A stretch of DNA of 64,000 nt from Trissonchulus latispiculum (GCA_030248195.1 JASAND010015626.1:18469-82468); one strand, 5' to 3'; shown: positions 23,094 to 35,206, counted from the stretch's first letter. Notes: generated from the sequence alone by a model not told the origin. Program-made: numbers and translations.

Positions 23094-23208
23094 CTGGGGC
23101 CGATGTTATGAACGCTCAAACCCGGGTTAAATTCATGTGTTAAACATAGCAGAGATAACCCGAGTTAGTAACTAACCCAGGTTTATGCGTTGATAACATC
23201 GGCCCCAG
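23094..23208. repeat. Small palindromic MITE-like element
   Basis: A 115-bp imperfect palindrome begins CTGGGGCCGATGTTATGAAC and ends with the matching inverted sequence GATAACATCGGCCCCAG. The arms continue inward through AACCCGGGTTA and TAACCCAGGTT. No target-site duplication is evident. Confidence 0.65.
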
Positions 23209-24315
23209 ATCTCGCTTTTGCATGGGGTGCCAGTTGCATTGCATAATATGCGGTACTCAGGAACTAAACAAGTTACTGTTTATTAAGTGCAAAACTACGC
23301 TGCTTATAGTCTTAGTCTTTCAATTTGGGAGGATAAAGGTCAATTGAGATTTTGGGGGATGGAGCTCAATTGTTTCATTTGATTAGTTAAAGCTATTTGT
23401 ACTGGTTGAACTGGTTACTTTTCATGAAAATTAAAAATGGAGCTATCATTCTTAAGCTTACGAAAATCTAGGGAGACCGGTAGTTTCTAACAGAATAGGA
23501 ATTGTAGACAAAAAGACCGCAACGCTAAAATCAACTGTCAGCCAAACAATAGATTGGCCCTAACAGCACCAAATCAGTTACGATTTACTGACTTAATTTA
23601 ATATAATTTTATAATTTTAATGAAGGTAAAGTTATAGTATCAGTATGATGCGGTAGCTTACAAGTTTGGCTGACTTCACAACATCAAAAGGGTTATTGAC
23701 ATTCCCTTCTGCATATCAATTATTGATTTTAGCGATTGTCGGCACTAGTCAGTCAGCAGCTGTCTGTTTTTAGTACATTAGTTAGTTAGTACCAATTAGT
23801 GCATATAGTCAGCATGTTAAAATCATACGAATGATACCAAAACCAGCTCACCCAACTCCGATTTTTTGCCCGTTTCCACAGCTGTCGTTCTTACCCTTCA
23901 CGACCTTATAATATCTTTGCAAATCAGCTTGCAACTATGAATAACAAGTGAGACCATTTGTGAGACAATTCTCCATGCGAGAACAGTTCTCAGCAATCTA
24001 ATTACATCCATGAGGTCTAATTACATCCACCGAGGCTCCAAACTACAATGCCAGTTTCAACCGGTCGACGCTATTTCCAAAAAGAGGGTATGGAATGCCA
24101 AAGAGAATAAATGAAAGATTCTTTGCAAGGAATGCCCGAAAGTCCAAGCGTCATTCACCAATTGTCTGTTGCAGCAAATCTTGAAGCAACTTCCCGAAAA
24201 ACAAGCTTTACATGTTTATTTAGCTTGCGAGCATTAAGATTTGGGATAGTCGTGATCTGCAAACGCCAAAATCTGAAATAGGATATCCAATGACTGACCA
24301 ATATATGGTCTATTT
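23209..24315. other. Intergenic, no gene seen
   Basis: No supported feature. It lies downstream of the minus-strand receptor, so its right end probably contains that gene's 3' UTR. Confidence 0.4.
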
Positions 24316-25275
24316 TTACTGCCTAGTGAAGGAATAAACTTTGTTGCTCAGTGTTGAACACTTCAGCACACTGATAATTCCTTGTCGAATGTCTTTACAT
24401 TTAGTGAAATATATGATGATATTTACAGCTGAGTTAGCGCTGACCAGGACCCAGGAAATCGGAGCTACTATCTGAAACACTGTCTTGGACACCTTGCTTC
24501 TCAATGCAGATCGAATGAAATTAGGTATTAGATCCAAGAAAAAGCTGCAGGCAATTATATAAAACAGTGCTTTGGTCACCTTTCTTTGCTTTTCCTGTTT
24601 CTGTTTCAAAACATCACTTAGTACTTTCTTAGAGCCGGAGCGCAAGAAACAGAGCGCCGCCAGGTAAACGAAAACGCTACTGAGAACTGTAATAGTCTGA
24701 TACCAGCTTAGGACTTCAGCTATCCACTTAGCTGCGGAAGAGCTCCCGAAACATAATTTGGACATTTCAGGCTTTCTCGGTATCATGTAGCCTGTCGCGT
24801 AGACAGCGGCGGTGAACATTGCTGATAGCAAATATGCTACGATGCTAGCGGTGATAAGCTTTTTCATGGATAACGTCGCGTAGAGAATGATGCTTATGCA
24901 GGCAACCAATCGATCCAGCGAAATAAATAATGAAAATGTGGGAACCAATGTGGAACTGAAGATGAAACAGAAAAGATAGGCTTCTTGTAAACAATCCCAA
25001 TAGGAAATTATAGTGTGTGTCAGTTCATTTCTTATAAGATAGCTTCTTTTCAAGCCGGATGTAAGCTGTCCAATGCCCCAAATGAAATCGGCGATGGCAA
25101 GACTAACTGGTAAACAGTACTCTTTTCTATGCAATCTTTGATCAGAAGAAATGCTTACAATGATTAAGCCATTACCCAGAATTTGAATGATTCCTATGGC
25201 TGCGTAAACCACGTATATTGCAATCGAAACATCTCCGTCCCAAGTAATAAACATTTCTGATGTAAGATTATTCAT
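24316..25275 (-). CDS. Rhodopsin-class chemoreceptor-like GPCR, intact, single exon
   Basis: An intact 319-codon frame, counted from the Met of MNNLTSEM. The ORF extends upstream to 25359, but the paralogue at 36372-37329 aligns from MNN, and that start puts an N-glycosylation sequon (NLT) at the extracellular N-terminus. Seven hydrophobic helices are clear: TM1 IQILGNGLIIVSI with the conserved Asn, TM2 LAIADFIWGIGQ, TM3 ending LDRLVA (DRY variant), and TM7 NSAVNIIIYF (NPxxY variant). A Cys before TM3 (YWDCLQ) and one in loop 2 (KLCFGSS) can form the usual disulfide. The basic third loop (KQKQEKQRKVTKAL) is a G-protein contact. It resembles nematode srsx-type receptors in general style; the ligand is unknown. 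Confidence 0.85.
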   Translation of the reverse strand: MNNLTSEMFITWDGDVSIAIYVVYAAIGIIQILGNGLIIVSISSDQRLHRKEYCLPVSLAIADFIWGIGQLTSGLKRSYLIRNELTHTIISYWDCLQEAYLFCFIFSSTLVPTFSLFISLDRLVACISIILYATLSMKKLITASIVAYLLSAMFTAAVYATGYMIPRKPEMSKLCFGSSSAAKWIAEVLSWYQTITVLSSVFVYLAALCFLRSGSKKVLSDVLKQKQEKQRKVTKALFYIIACSFFLDLIPNFIRSALRSKVSKTVFQIVAPISWVLVSANSAVNIIIYFTKCKDIRQGIISVLKCSTLSNKVYSFTRQ

Positions 25276-25527
25276 GCTGTAAGCAATTACCAAACACTTA
25301 CTAAAAAGTGTTGATATAGAGATGATTAATAAATTAATGATTACTGAAAAATAAAACATCGATTCAAACTATCCAAATTGTTATCTTAGACTTCCTCACA
25401 CCATTTTCTCCTCAACGTTTCCCCAAATCATAATCATGAAACTGACAACTGTACAAACACCCTTAAAAAGCGGAAGCTTCGAACAGTAGATAGAGTAGTG
25501 GTCTTACTTGATGTTAATTGTTAATTC

Positions 25528-27348
25528 TAAAGTTGGGACCGGTTCCAATTTTCAAAACCGGTTCCGGTTCCGGTTCTAGAGTACCGGTTCCGGTTCTAGC
25601 TTTCGGTTCCCGGTTCCAAGTACAAAATTCGTAGTTACATTTTAACATTATTTAATATTGGATGCAGGCCCCGAGCAAGGGTTAAACAATCAAAATTATA
25701 AAGCAATACTGCAAAACAATTGGAATAGGTAATTCGATACTAACCAACGGGTCAAACCTTTTTGTTTACTTAGAATTTTAAAGTTTTTGCCTTATACCTT
25801 GAATTTGCTCCATTACAAATGCTGTTACTATATGCACAACATACACTAAAACTTGTAAAAAATTAAAACTTTAGTATGGTCGAGCAAATTGTTTCGATAA
25901 TTCACGGTGAGATTCTACTGTGCAGCTAAATTCAACAGACAGCGCCTTCTGAACAGAATCTTGTATATAAACTGCACAACGTTTCAGTAAAACGTACTGA
26001 GAATTGAGATATACTGGAGCTTAATTTTTTATTTCTTTAAAAAGAGTACAGTGTCAGAAGCAAATAATTTCCAAAACATTTAAATGCATTTAAAATATTT
26101 AAAAGCTGAAAGCCAAATTGGAAAGAAGAACATATATATTAAAGTTATATTTAACGGGGAAATGTACAGTCGCTTGATTATACAAAATAGCTAACGGATA
26201 CTTCTACATGCTGTTCCATTATTTGAACTTTGATTGACTTTCGTCTCCGTTGCCGATAGCTTAAAAATTAGAAAATAAGTACTCAACTTTCGAAGTTTTC
26301 TACTCCTCTAAAATTTACTATTTTTTAAAAAAATGTTGCTTAAATCTTGCGTGCTGACAACACCACCTTCCATGTACCAATTTTTGAGAAGATATACTCA
26401 ATTTCCGACTACATCCCATCGAGCTCTCATCTTTTCTATGAGGTTAATATTCAAATATGTAAGCTGGTTAATGTTTTCATTCGGCGATGTATCGTTCACG
26501 TCTGAACGAAAGTGCCCGTCTTTCATCAATTACAATTGGAATTTTAGAACAGATAATTTCAAAAATCCGTGTTAATTAATTTAGAGACATTTTCACAACT
26601 GCATTTTGTGATACACACAAAATTACTTAACAAAATTTGAAAAATCAGAAGCATGAAAACAAAAAATTACGAAATTCCTTCCGGAACAAAGGAAGTAGAA
26701 ATTTCCCTTACAATACATGTTCCCAATTTTTCAAGTATGTTTAACATTTAATTTTTGTCTTAACAGACGGGATAATGTCACTAGAGTTGATTCAAAGAAA
26801 CATTTGAAATTTCTCTTAATTCTATGCCTCGGCTTCAGTGAAACCTGAAACGTGCCTCGATCGCCTGAAAAGGGGAAGCGGTGAGTTTGTGTCACCTTCA
26901 GTGGAAGCTGAAGCTGTCGTTTTCAGTTTAGGGTCTGAATTTATTCTATGGAGTGTCAGCTTCAGTTTCAGTTCCAATAATTGTACCTTCATTTCACGTT
27001 TAGTTTGAAACTCTTAATTATTATCAGTCTCATCCTACATATTTCGCCTTCAGGCCTAAATTTGTTTAGTTTCAGTTCAAACTAGATTTTTAGTTTCAAT
27101 TTCAGTCACTAGTTTGAAAAAGACAATATGAATGGCAACAGTGAACGGCAACCACAAAAACAAAAGCCAGCTTTTGCAAATTTAAACTCCTGCAAAAAAA
27201 TTAGTTCAAGTCCATTTTTAAGAGTGGAACCGGCCGGTTCCAAATCCTACCGGTTCCGGTTCCGGTTCTAAAATTCCTTCCGGTTCGGTTCCGGTTCCGG
27301 TTCCGGTTCCGGCTCCAACCGGTTCTAGTGGAACCGGTCCCAACTCTA
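25528..27348. mobile_element. hAT-type element, 1.8 kb, with CCGGTT subterminal repeats
   Basis: The element is flanked by a perfect 8-bp duplication GTTAATTC (25520-25527 and 27349-27356). Its ends are TAAAGTTGGGACCGGTTCCA and the inverted match closing in CCCAACTCTA. Long runs of CCGGTTCCGGTT lie just inside both ends (25557-25615 and 27228-27325). The middle is AT-rich, with a TTCAGT-rich stretch at 26830-27110. A short minus-strand frame near 26340-26540 might be a transposase relic, but I could not confirm it. The size and lack of a long ORF mark it as nonautonomous. Confidence 0.85.
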
Positions 27349-27356
27349 GTTAATTC

Positions 27357-27829
27357 ATTCTCAACTTAACATTATCCCGAATAACGCCTGTCCAAGGACC
27401 ATTATAATGTAGGTTGTGAAATAGCTTAGTTCAAATTTGCTGTGCTGTAACCGAGTTGTGAAGCACATTGCGCACTCTGCTCCACAACTGCATTTGTGAA
27501 GCACGCTGTACCGTGCTTTACAACCAAAATTTGTAGCTGCTCACTGCTGCGACTGACAATGCGCGCACGTTCAGCTGCCTTTTATACCCAAAAGAATGCA
27601 AATCAGTATGCAAATTAGGTATCTGTGAACACTATTAGAAACAACCAAACGACAAATGAATCAATATTTTAGTAACTGTTTCAAACCAACCATACATGGT
27701 CCAGAATGGAATCGTTATCAAACATGGCTGAAGAAAACGTTCTGCACATACTCACGGATGCAAAAGCTAAGCACGCCAAGTCTAATTCAAATTCCCGTAA
27801 TTTTAAATTTGAACTAAGCTATTTCACAA
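27357..27829. other. Intergenic, no gene seen
   Basis: Short sequence with GTTGTGAAGCAC-type partial repeats resembling the palindrome that follows. No gene. Confidence 0.4.
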
Positions 27830-28077
27830 CTAAGTTGTTGCACAATTTCTCGCGCACCATCTAATTTACGGACACGCCAAGCAAAACTGCAAGGGGTTGT
27901 GAAATCCGAGTGTTTAGGAAAGCTTAGCACTCGAATTCTTTTGTGGTACAAGCTTTCACGAAACACTCGGGTTTGTAATGCACTCGATTCGCTCGTGCAT
28001 CACAACCCCTCGCAGTTTCGCTTAGCGTGCCCGTAAATCAGCTAGTGCACTCTATGTTGTGCAACAACCTATACTAG
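27830..28077. repeat. Imperfect palindromic MITE, ~245 bp
   Basis: The arms read AGTTGTTGCACAA at the left and TTGTGCAACAAC at the right. Inside, CGCCAAGCAAAACTGC and GGGGTTGTGA have inverted partners before 28030. The hairpin could fold over almost its whole length. CTA stands next to both ends and may be the target duplication. Confidence 0.6.
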
Positions 28078-28362
28078 GAAGACTACTTGCAAACCTGTCT
28101 GACTGCTTGTACTAGTTATAAAAGAATTACACCATTAAGCGTGTATATCATGTGTATTTTAAACAATGTTACACCATTCTAAAGGAATCATGCAAGTCAA
28201 CACGCGTACATGTGCGTCGACGCAAGTATGTAAGCGTCTGCATGAGAGCGTGAGTGTATGAGTCCTCTGCAATGTGATTTCAAAGTTCTAATACGACAAC
28301 CTACAAACGGACGCGTTGACGCGGGTCTACGCGCATCGGCAACGCGAGTTCACAACTATGAG

Positions 28363-28594
28363 ATCACCCTTAGATTCCCTATCAGCCTTCCCAAAATAAT
28401 GATCGTCATAATGTTCTCATGGGGGCAATGTGCAAATTCTACTCAATTCAAACAACATTTTTAAAGCTCGTATGTCATCAATGGAAACAATTAATAACTA
28501 CCGACTGAAAGCTATTGTATTGTTAATGTACCAATTGAGAGTTGATCGCACGTTGGGGCTTTTTGGGAGGGCTGATAGGGAATCTAAAGGTGAT
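28363..28594. repeat. Inverted-repeat MITE, 232 bp
   Basis: The terminal inverted repeats are about 34 bp long: ATCACCCTTAGATTCCCTAT at the left, and its near-perfect inverse ending TAAAGGTGAT at the right. The central ~160 bp is unrelated AT-rich sequence. No transposase is present. Confidence 0.65.
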
Positions 28595-29495
28595 TGCGCA
28601 TAATTCTGCTAGTACTGTAAGCATTTTATTGAGCTAGCGATTGCATAGTTGAGAAGGTTTTCAGTGTAGATTTTATTTGCAGGTCTGAATTTATTGCTTT
28701 AACGCAATCCACTAGTTTCAATTTCAATTGAAGGCTGTACCCAAAATTCACTAACCCCTTATTCACTAACCTGTAAAGATTTTGCCACTTCCCTATCTCA
28801 GTAACCATAGGAGACCGTATGGGCACGAATATTGTATAATTCGTGAACAATCAGAATTATTCGTTCATTTCAGAATTTGAATCATTTTTTAACAGAAAAT
28901 TCAGGCAAGCTGTCGTACATCTGGGATTCTTTAGTAACATTTGACTGAACCTACAGAAATAATATATGTTGAATGTGTGAGTTGAGTTGAGCCCCACCAA
29001 TCAACAAAAGTCTTTGATTCAACCGTGTAGCAGTAGGAGATGATGGACTGCAAAAGGTTAATAGTTTTCCATTGCCTTTAGTAGATTGTAGGCCTGCTGC
29101 AGGGTTAGCAAGAGTTTTCTATAGTTGGGGCATGTGAGCAAAAGAGTGCTGCCCATCTAGTCTGAATAATGAAAAATAGAGACAATTAGAATATTGAACC
29201 TGAAGGTTGGAATATTCTGTGGACGGCATAGTGATGTCGATATCAGGATTCATTAATTTTTACAAAATCTGATATTACTAATTTGAAAAAATTAAATTTT
29301 GAAAATGTTTTGCTGTAAAATTCTTTCATAGATAATTAACAGACGTCTAGTCTTAGCGAATGTGTGCCAAATATGATTAGCAATCGAGAGTAAAGTGGTC
29401 CTAACATTTTGAAGCAGGTTTCACTATTATTTGCCTAAATCACGGTGCTTAGATTCTTATTGTAAGTGATAGAGGAGGTATACATTGACTGTTAT
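28595..29495. other. Intergenic, no gene seen
   Basis: No supported feature in this AT-rich stretch. Confidence 0.4.
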
Positions 29496-31002
29496 GGGTA
29501 TGTCACATTATAAGTCGCAGGTAGTGCAGAAGGTTTCTGAAAAAGTTTAAAAATTTGTCTCGAAAGATAACATTTGTCTCGAAAGTTTGTCTCGAAAGTT
29601 TCATAAAGTTTCATTTTAGCCGCCCTCCAGCCGTGTGGAGCCGTCGCTTTAATGTCCCGATCCCCCCCCCCTTTTACAACTGCCAATATAATTGATTTTT
29701 GCTGGCTGCTAGGTTTTAGCTTAAGACTGCCATTTGGCATCATGATTGACGACTATGTCCCTATCTGGACAAAATTACTAGACTGTTTATCTTGTCTGCA
29801 TCAAAAGGAATTGGTCTTCAAAATTGAAGTTTCGCCAAAAACTTACAATTTTTTAAGTAACGAAAGATAATTTTTATTGTGGTGAAAGCTGTAATGGTGT
29901 AATTTGGCATATACAGAGGCCCTATGAGTGTGCTCATTTGTGCCAAATGGTAAGAAATTCTGCCGACTGAAAAAATTTTTGTGTCAACCTGAATCAAATC
30001 AAAAATGTCAAAATGTCTATTTTGGGCACCGGTACCCCCCACCAGTACTCCCAAACTCAAGAAAAATTTGCAATTAAAACTTTTGAGACGTTTAAAATCA
30101 GCGTGGTCTAAGCTATGCCACATCAAATTTGAGCTAGATTAGTGAAGGTTTGCAAGTTCTTATGCTGTGGGAAGCCTTTACACGGGATCCGACACACTGT
30201 TTCAGGTTTCACTTCAATTCAGGGTATTGGGCACGACTTCCGCCAAAACTGCTTATAACAGTCGCATTTTAATTTCGATCGATTTATTTATTTAATTTTT
30301 AATTTTTTATTTAATTTATAATTTATTTATTTATTTATTTATCGATTTAAAGTCGATCCAAGTCCCATTTTAATGTCTAAGTTGTCGAGACTAGCACTCT
30401 CTATTGTGTGACTTTCTTTCTTCCTCAAAAATAATGGTCACTGTCGCCCTTATATACTCAGTTTGTGTTACCAGCGTATCAAGTAATAACCTGTAGAGTA
30501 GACCTGTAAACCAGTGAAAACTACAGGTTTTTTGTACTGAATACTAGTCTGACTTGTATTCCATTCTACCAAAATATATCCGGTAAAATCTGCCAACGAT
30601 GTACAGCAGAAGTTACCAGATAACCTATATTTTCTACAAAAGCTTTTCTATTTATCATCTACAAAAGAGATTTCTGTAGTTTCTACTGGATCATTTCTAA
30701 GAGTGTTCTGAGACATTTCAAATTTTCGGGACAACTTTTGAGAAATTTACAACCTTCGAGAAAACTTTCGATACTTTCAGTTTTCGATACATTTTCTAAA
30801 CTTTCGAGACATTGTTGTCCCGAAATAGTTTTGCATGTCTCGAAATATTTTCAAAATGTCTCGAAATATTTTGGATATGTCTAGAAATATTTTCAAAATG
30901 CCTCGAAATATTTTAAAAATGCCTCTCGAAATATGTCTAGACAAATTAACCATTTTCTCAGAAACCTTCTGCCCTACTTGCGACTTATAATGTGACATAC
31001 CC
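29496..31002. mobile_element. DNA-transposon-like element with ~46-bp inverted repeats
   Basis: The left end GGGTATGTCACATTATAAGT (29496 on) is repeated inverted at 30956-31002, continuing through TCGCA and CAGAAGGTTTCTGA. Between them are 1.4 kb without a long ORF, a (TTTA)n stretch at 30280-30345, and a short tandem array at 30785-30945 built on TGTCTCGAAATATTTT. The left arm is also followed by TGTCTCGAAAG repeats. No unambiguous target duplication is visible, so the superfamily is open. Confidence 0.6.
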
Positions 31003-32387
31003 ATTACACTTTGTGGGGCCAGTCTGCACGTTTCGGAAAATGGCACCCATCATTAAAGAAGTGAAGATCATCGTTCCGATGGATACACTTCTAATGCGTA
31101 AATTAACAGCTCTGTAGACAGACATATTTGTTTAAAGTGAATACATAACGAGACAATCAGGAAGGAAATAACAGAAACTGTGAATTAGAGCAAACTTTTT
31201 AAAAATATTAAGAAAACTCTAAACAATATCAAAATTCTTGGAATATACCGCTATATCATGACTGTACACAATAAACTGAGCGGAATAAACTGTGGAAGTG
31301 GTAAGCAGGTAAAGAATTGTTTTTAATTCGATAATTTTGCCGTTAATTTTTACCTGATCTCATATCTGTTGTCATCTGATCGCACTCTATAGTAACCTGG
31401 TTTTTTGCTTTAAACACTTACTTTTTGCTCACAACTGCTGATCAGATAAACTGGCTTCCAATTTTATTATAGTCCATAAACATCAAAGAGTGTTATTGGC
31501 ATAGAAAAATCTGCATGTTAAAAATACGCAGCTTTAAAAATAAAAATCTGTAACAATGGCTTACATGCTTTCATGCTTTTTCTGTAATGCTGTGTGCGGT
31601 ATGCTAAAGCTGTCCCCAGATCAATTTTAAATGACCTGCTGCGCTGAGGTACAATTTGAAAGACGCAGGCAGCCAAGACTGCAACAGCATCCTAATTGGC
31701 ATGAATTAGTATTGCATTATTTTGGAGTTATTCAATGTCGTAGTCTGTCTGTATCCCGTTAGACATCCATCCAAAATTTATTATGCAATTGCACTAAGTC
31801 AAATTTTGTGCCACCAACCCATTCTATCAACATGTAGTAGGAAAATGCGACAGTAATATTACATACTTTGATGTAATGGTGCGTTTTTGTATTCCGGAAA
31901 GGTTCCGCGGTTCACAAGGGTAGAAGTTTATAACTTTACAGCGTGTAACAAAGCAAGATAATACAAATAAGGGCTTAGAAATTTGTGACTTTAAAATTTG
32001 AATATTCAATAATTAGATTATTCGCTAATTTTGAATAATACGACTAATTAGAATCATTCAAATAGTATCTCGTGCATTAGTAAGAAACATTCAAATATCT
32101 GTTTACTATTTGTGTCTATGCTTACATATAACGCACTGATCAGCTACTTGATCATTTTTGACAGTAGTACTTTCACAAAAACTGTTTTACTCAGCTATAG
32201 TTATTTCATTAAGCATCACATGATTTAATTTCATAGGTAGACCGAGGTGTTAAAATACCAGCTATTTTGTGACTATCGACTATGGCAACTATCTAATTGT
32301 TTTTAATAACTCTCGTGTTGGTCCACAAGTCAACATGAAATCAAGTTCTTAAGCATTTATCAATTAGCGTGCGTGAACTACTCACGT
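31003..32387. other. Intergenic, no gene seen
   Basis: No convincing coding region, RNA gene or repeat was recognised. Confidence 0.4.
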
Positions 32388-32451
32388 GGGTTCACGTAGT
32401 GAAAGTCATGTACATTGGCACACGAATTCCGACAAAGCTTGATGAGATTTT

Positions 32452-32523
32452 GCCTCCGTAGCTCAGTCGGCAGAGCGTTTGCCTAGTGCGCAAAAAGTTG
32501 TGCGTTCGAGTTCCATCGGATTG
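32452..32523 (+). pseudogene. Degenerate tRNA-Thr(AGT) copy
   Basis: The 5' half, with D-arm and anticodon arm (loop CTAGTGC, anticodon AGT), is identical to the tRNA at 32906. The T-stem (GTGCG against TCCAT) and the 3' acceptor strand (CGGATTG) no longer pair, so it should not fold. A T5 run follows. Confidence 0.7.
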
Positions 32524-32905
32524 CCGAATTTTTCGTGCCTTCGGTGGTACATGACTTTCTTCTTCTTTCTCATTTACCAATTAGCAAACTAAAGAATCTT
32601 CTCAAAAGTAGAAACGTTCTTTTAGCGGTTTGCAACGTTTTCTCCTAACTTTTCTGCAGGTGCTCTAGCGCTTGGAAACAAAGATTCTTTAAAGTGAATA
32701 CAGTATGCTGTGAATAGGTCATGCTGTGTAGTTCTGCTTGTACAGTAAGCTGTGCACTAAATAGATATGAAGAAGCTACTGAAGCTAAGTTAGGCTTCTG
32801 TAAATTTTGTGGGGAGGAACTCACTTAATGACTCTTCTTACGCTTGGTTAGTCTTTAATGAGAAAGAAAAAAAGTCATGTACCACCGAAGGTCCGAAAAA
32901 TTCGG

Positions 32906-32977
32906 ACCTCCGGTGGGACTCGAACCCACGACATTTTGCGCACTAGGCAAACGCTCTGCCGACTGAGCTACGGAGGC
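32906..32977 (-). tRNA. tRNA-Thr (anticodon AGT)
   Basis: This 72-nt cloverleaf has acceptor GCCTCCG paired with CGGAGGT (one G-T pair), D-arm GCTC/GAGC, anticodon stem TTTGC/GCAAA with loop CTAGTGC (T33, anticodon AGT), and T-arm GTGGG/CCCAC around TTCGAGT. Box A and box B are canonical. A T5 terminator lies 7 nt after the 3' end. All stems pair, so it is probably functional and decodes ACU, and ACC after A34 editing. Confidence 0.93.
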
Positions 32978-33150
32978 ACAGTCTCATCAAGCTTTGTCGG
33001 AACTCGTGTACCAATGTACATGACTTTCACTACGTGAACCCATGCAAGTAGAAACAAAGTGGAGGAAGAGCAAGCTCAAGGGCCGTCGCACTTGTTCTAC
33101 AGATATAAATGAGAAAGAAGAAGAAAGTCATGTACCACCGAAGGTCCGAA

Positions 33151-33740
33151 AAGTGGCACCCAACTGGGTAGGTTGAACACTGACTGCAGAAGAGTCACTG
33201 AGAGAGGTCACTTTTTAATGACCTTTGCATTGCTCTCCCCACAAATTTTACATCTTTCATATTAGGCGTTTAGTAGTTTAAACTAAAAAATGGCATAATT
33301 GTCAGTCGCTCTCACGAAATTCGTTAGAAATTAAATAGAATACAAGAGAAAATAAAAGCAGAAGTATACTTAAACGCGAACCGGAAACCAGGTTTTCTCG
33401 GCAGACTTGATTAGCATAAGTGTGGAAATATTAAAGTATTTATTAGTTTTGTCGCAATGTTCTGAATCCAACTGTTTGAAATTAATATCATTTTGAATTG
33501 ATTTTAGGTTTAATCCTTTTAAACTTAATTTCCATTCAACTTTATACATGAATATTAATCTGTCAGCTGAATTCCAGTGGAACTTACTCTTCTTACCGTT
33601 TTCAGATTTTTAATTTCCTAAACGCCTAATATGAAAGATGTAAAATTTGTGGGGAGAGCAATGCAAAGGTTATAAAGAAGTGACCTCTCTCAGTGACTCT
33701 TCTGCAGTCAGTGTTCAACCTACCCAGTTGGGTGCCACTT
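33151..33740. mobile_element. Inner inverted-repeat MITE, 590 bp
   Basis: Terminal inverted repeats of about 125 bp begin AAGTGGCACCCAACTGGGTA and end with its inverse. GAA stands directly outside both ends and may be a 3-bp target duplication. The core has no ORF. Confidence 0.7.
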
Positions 33741-33811
33741 GAAGACTAATCAAACGTAAAAAGAGTCATTAAGTGAGTTCCTCCCCACAAAATTTACAGA
33801 AGCCCTAAGTT

Positions 33812-34005
33812 AAACCAAACGAAAAGTCAGCACAAATCAAACGTTTTGACAGGTTGGACGTATGGTCGTTTTCTCAAGCGTTTTATCGTTACTAATTTTG
33901 AAGATGTTTCTAATCATTTTATAGAAGTTTGTATCTGCTACGTCAACTGGTCATTATTATAGTTCCTGGGTGCCGTATTTTACTGTGTGTAACTTCTCCA
34001 TATCA

Positions 34006-34044
<39 letters not shown>

Positions 34045-35062
34045 AATTTGTGGCAGTCTTGTATGTAAGCTTTTGTGTGTGACTCATGATTGGTCGTATT
34101 TAGCACTCGGAAGACTTGCAATCGTACCACCTTAGTCTCTAGTCAAGCTTCGGACCTTTAAACTAGGGATTTGATAGAGGACAAATTTAAGTTCAAGCGG
34201 ACAAGACCAAAATCAATACGTTCGTTTGTCTAGCAACATATATATTAACTGATGAAAATTGGCTGTTTTTGCTGAAGCCTATTTTCAGCAACAAATATTG
34301 ACTTTGTCACCAAGCACCGACTGAAGCAAAAAGATAGGAACCCCCTGTAGACTGCTTTCTATTCAGACGCTTTTATCAAAAACTTATTACCCTATATTTT
34401 CTGAGGCCTTGCACTAATACAATCCTTCGCCTAAAAATACAAATACGAACCTTTGGCTTTTTTATTCACAATACGAAATGCATGATCTATAATGCATGAT
34501 ATATGATACAAACCTTCGTCGCTGAGAAAGGGACATGGTCACATGGAGTAAATGCATCATATTGAGTGACAAAACTGAAAGCTGCAAAAATTATTATAAG
34601 AGAGCCTATCTCTCCCAGAACAGATAATTGATAGGTTAACGGAAAGCGAAACCGAATTTCACATAAATCGCCTATAGTGCACAGTTTGTTAAAATTTTCA
34701 AAGCTAATTTAGGAACAAAATAAAATGACTGCCTGCATTAACTATTGGTACTTTAGCAGACGGCTATGCTGAGATGTTAAATGCTGAGATTATTCTAGGA
34801 CAGTGACAACGGAGAGAAGTGAGGATTGCATACAACCAAGGCAATATCCAAACAACAACAACAACATCTTAGTAAGTCAGTCAGTGAGAATCCCACCCAC
34901 GACGCATAGCTTGAGCCCTACGACTCTTTTGAAACAGGTTAGACTTGTATTATGTTGACTTGCAACGGAAATACCGATTGCGAAATTTGATGAGACGTCT
35001 GAATTTTATCAGATGAAATCTTAGATGTTAGAATTTCAGTGATAGAAAGCGTGCATAAATTA
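33812..35062. other. Intergenic with a 38-nt poly-G run
   Basis: No gene. The uninterrupted G tract at 34006-34043 is the only striking feature; its exact length is unlikely to be reliable. Confidence 0.45.
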
Positions 35063-35206
35063 GTATACTTTGTATCACGATTTTTTGTGCATTCACATAT
35101 ATGTACGTTCATCGTGCGCGAAGCGCACGAGTGTCGCGCACGAGTTCTTTCCGCTCGATGAATCTACAAAACTGTGAATGCAAAAACCGTGCTACAAAGT
35201 ACTTGT
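35063..35206. repeat. Palindromic MITE-like repeat
   Basis: Arms of about 35 bp (TTTGTATCACGATTTTTTG and its inverse near 35175-35200) surround a GC-rich CGTGCGCGAAGCGCACGAG hairpin. Confidence 0.55.

Larger units (their letters stand above)
32388..33041. repeat. Inverted duplication containing a tRNA-Thr and its degenerate copy
   Basis: The arms 32388-32573 and 32869-33041 are inverted copies. Each runs from a GGGTTCACGTAGTGAAAG end, through a tRNA-Thr sequence, to a GGTACATGACTTTCTTC end. A third fragment of the flank occurs at 33110-33150. The whole tRNA unit, not just the tRNA, was duplicated. Confidence 0.75.
32793..33811. mobile_element. Outer inverted-repeat element of a nested set
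   Basis: The arms 32793-32855 and 33742-33811 are inverted copies (GGCTTCTGTAAATTTTGTGG, then GGAACTCACTTAATGACTC). They enclose the intact tRNA copy and a second inverted-repeat element at 33151-33740. This suggests an old element into which the tRNA unit and another element were inserted. Confidence 0.55.

Noticed and set aside
26333..26575. Possible hAT transposase relic inside the 1.8-kb element
   Set aside because: A short minus-strand peptide seemed suggestive, but no catalytic or dimerisation motif could be identified.
33929..34135. Small plus-strand ORF with a Gly run
   Set aside because: The Gly run is the poly-G tract; nothing else supports coding.
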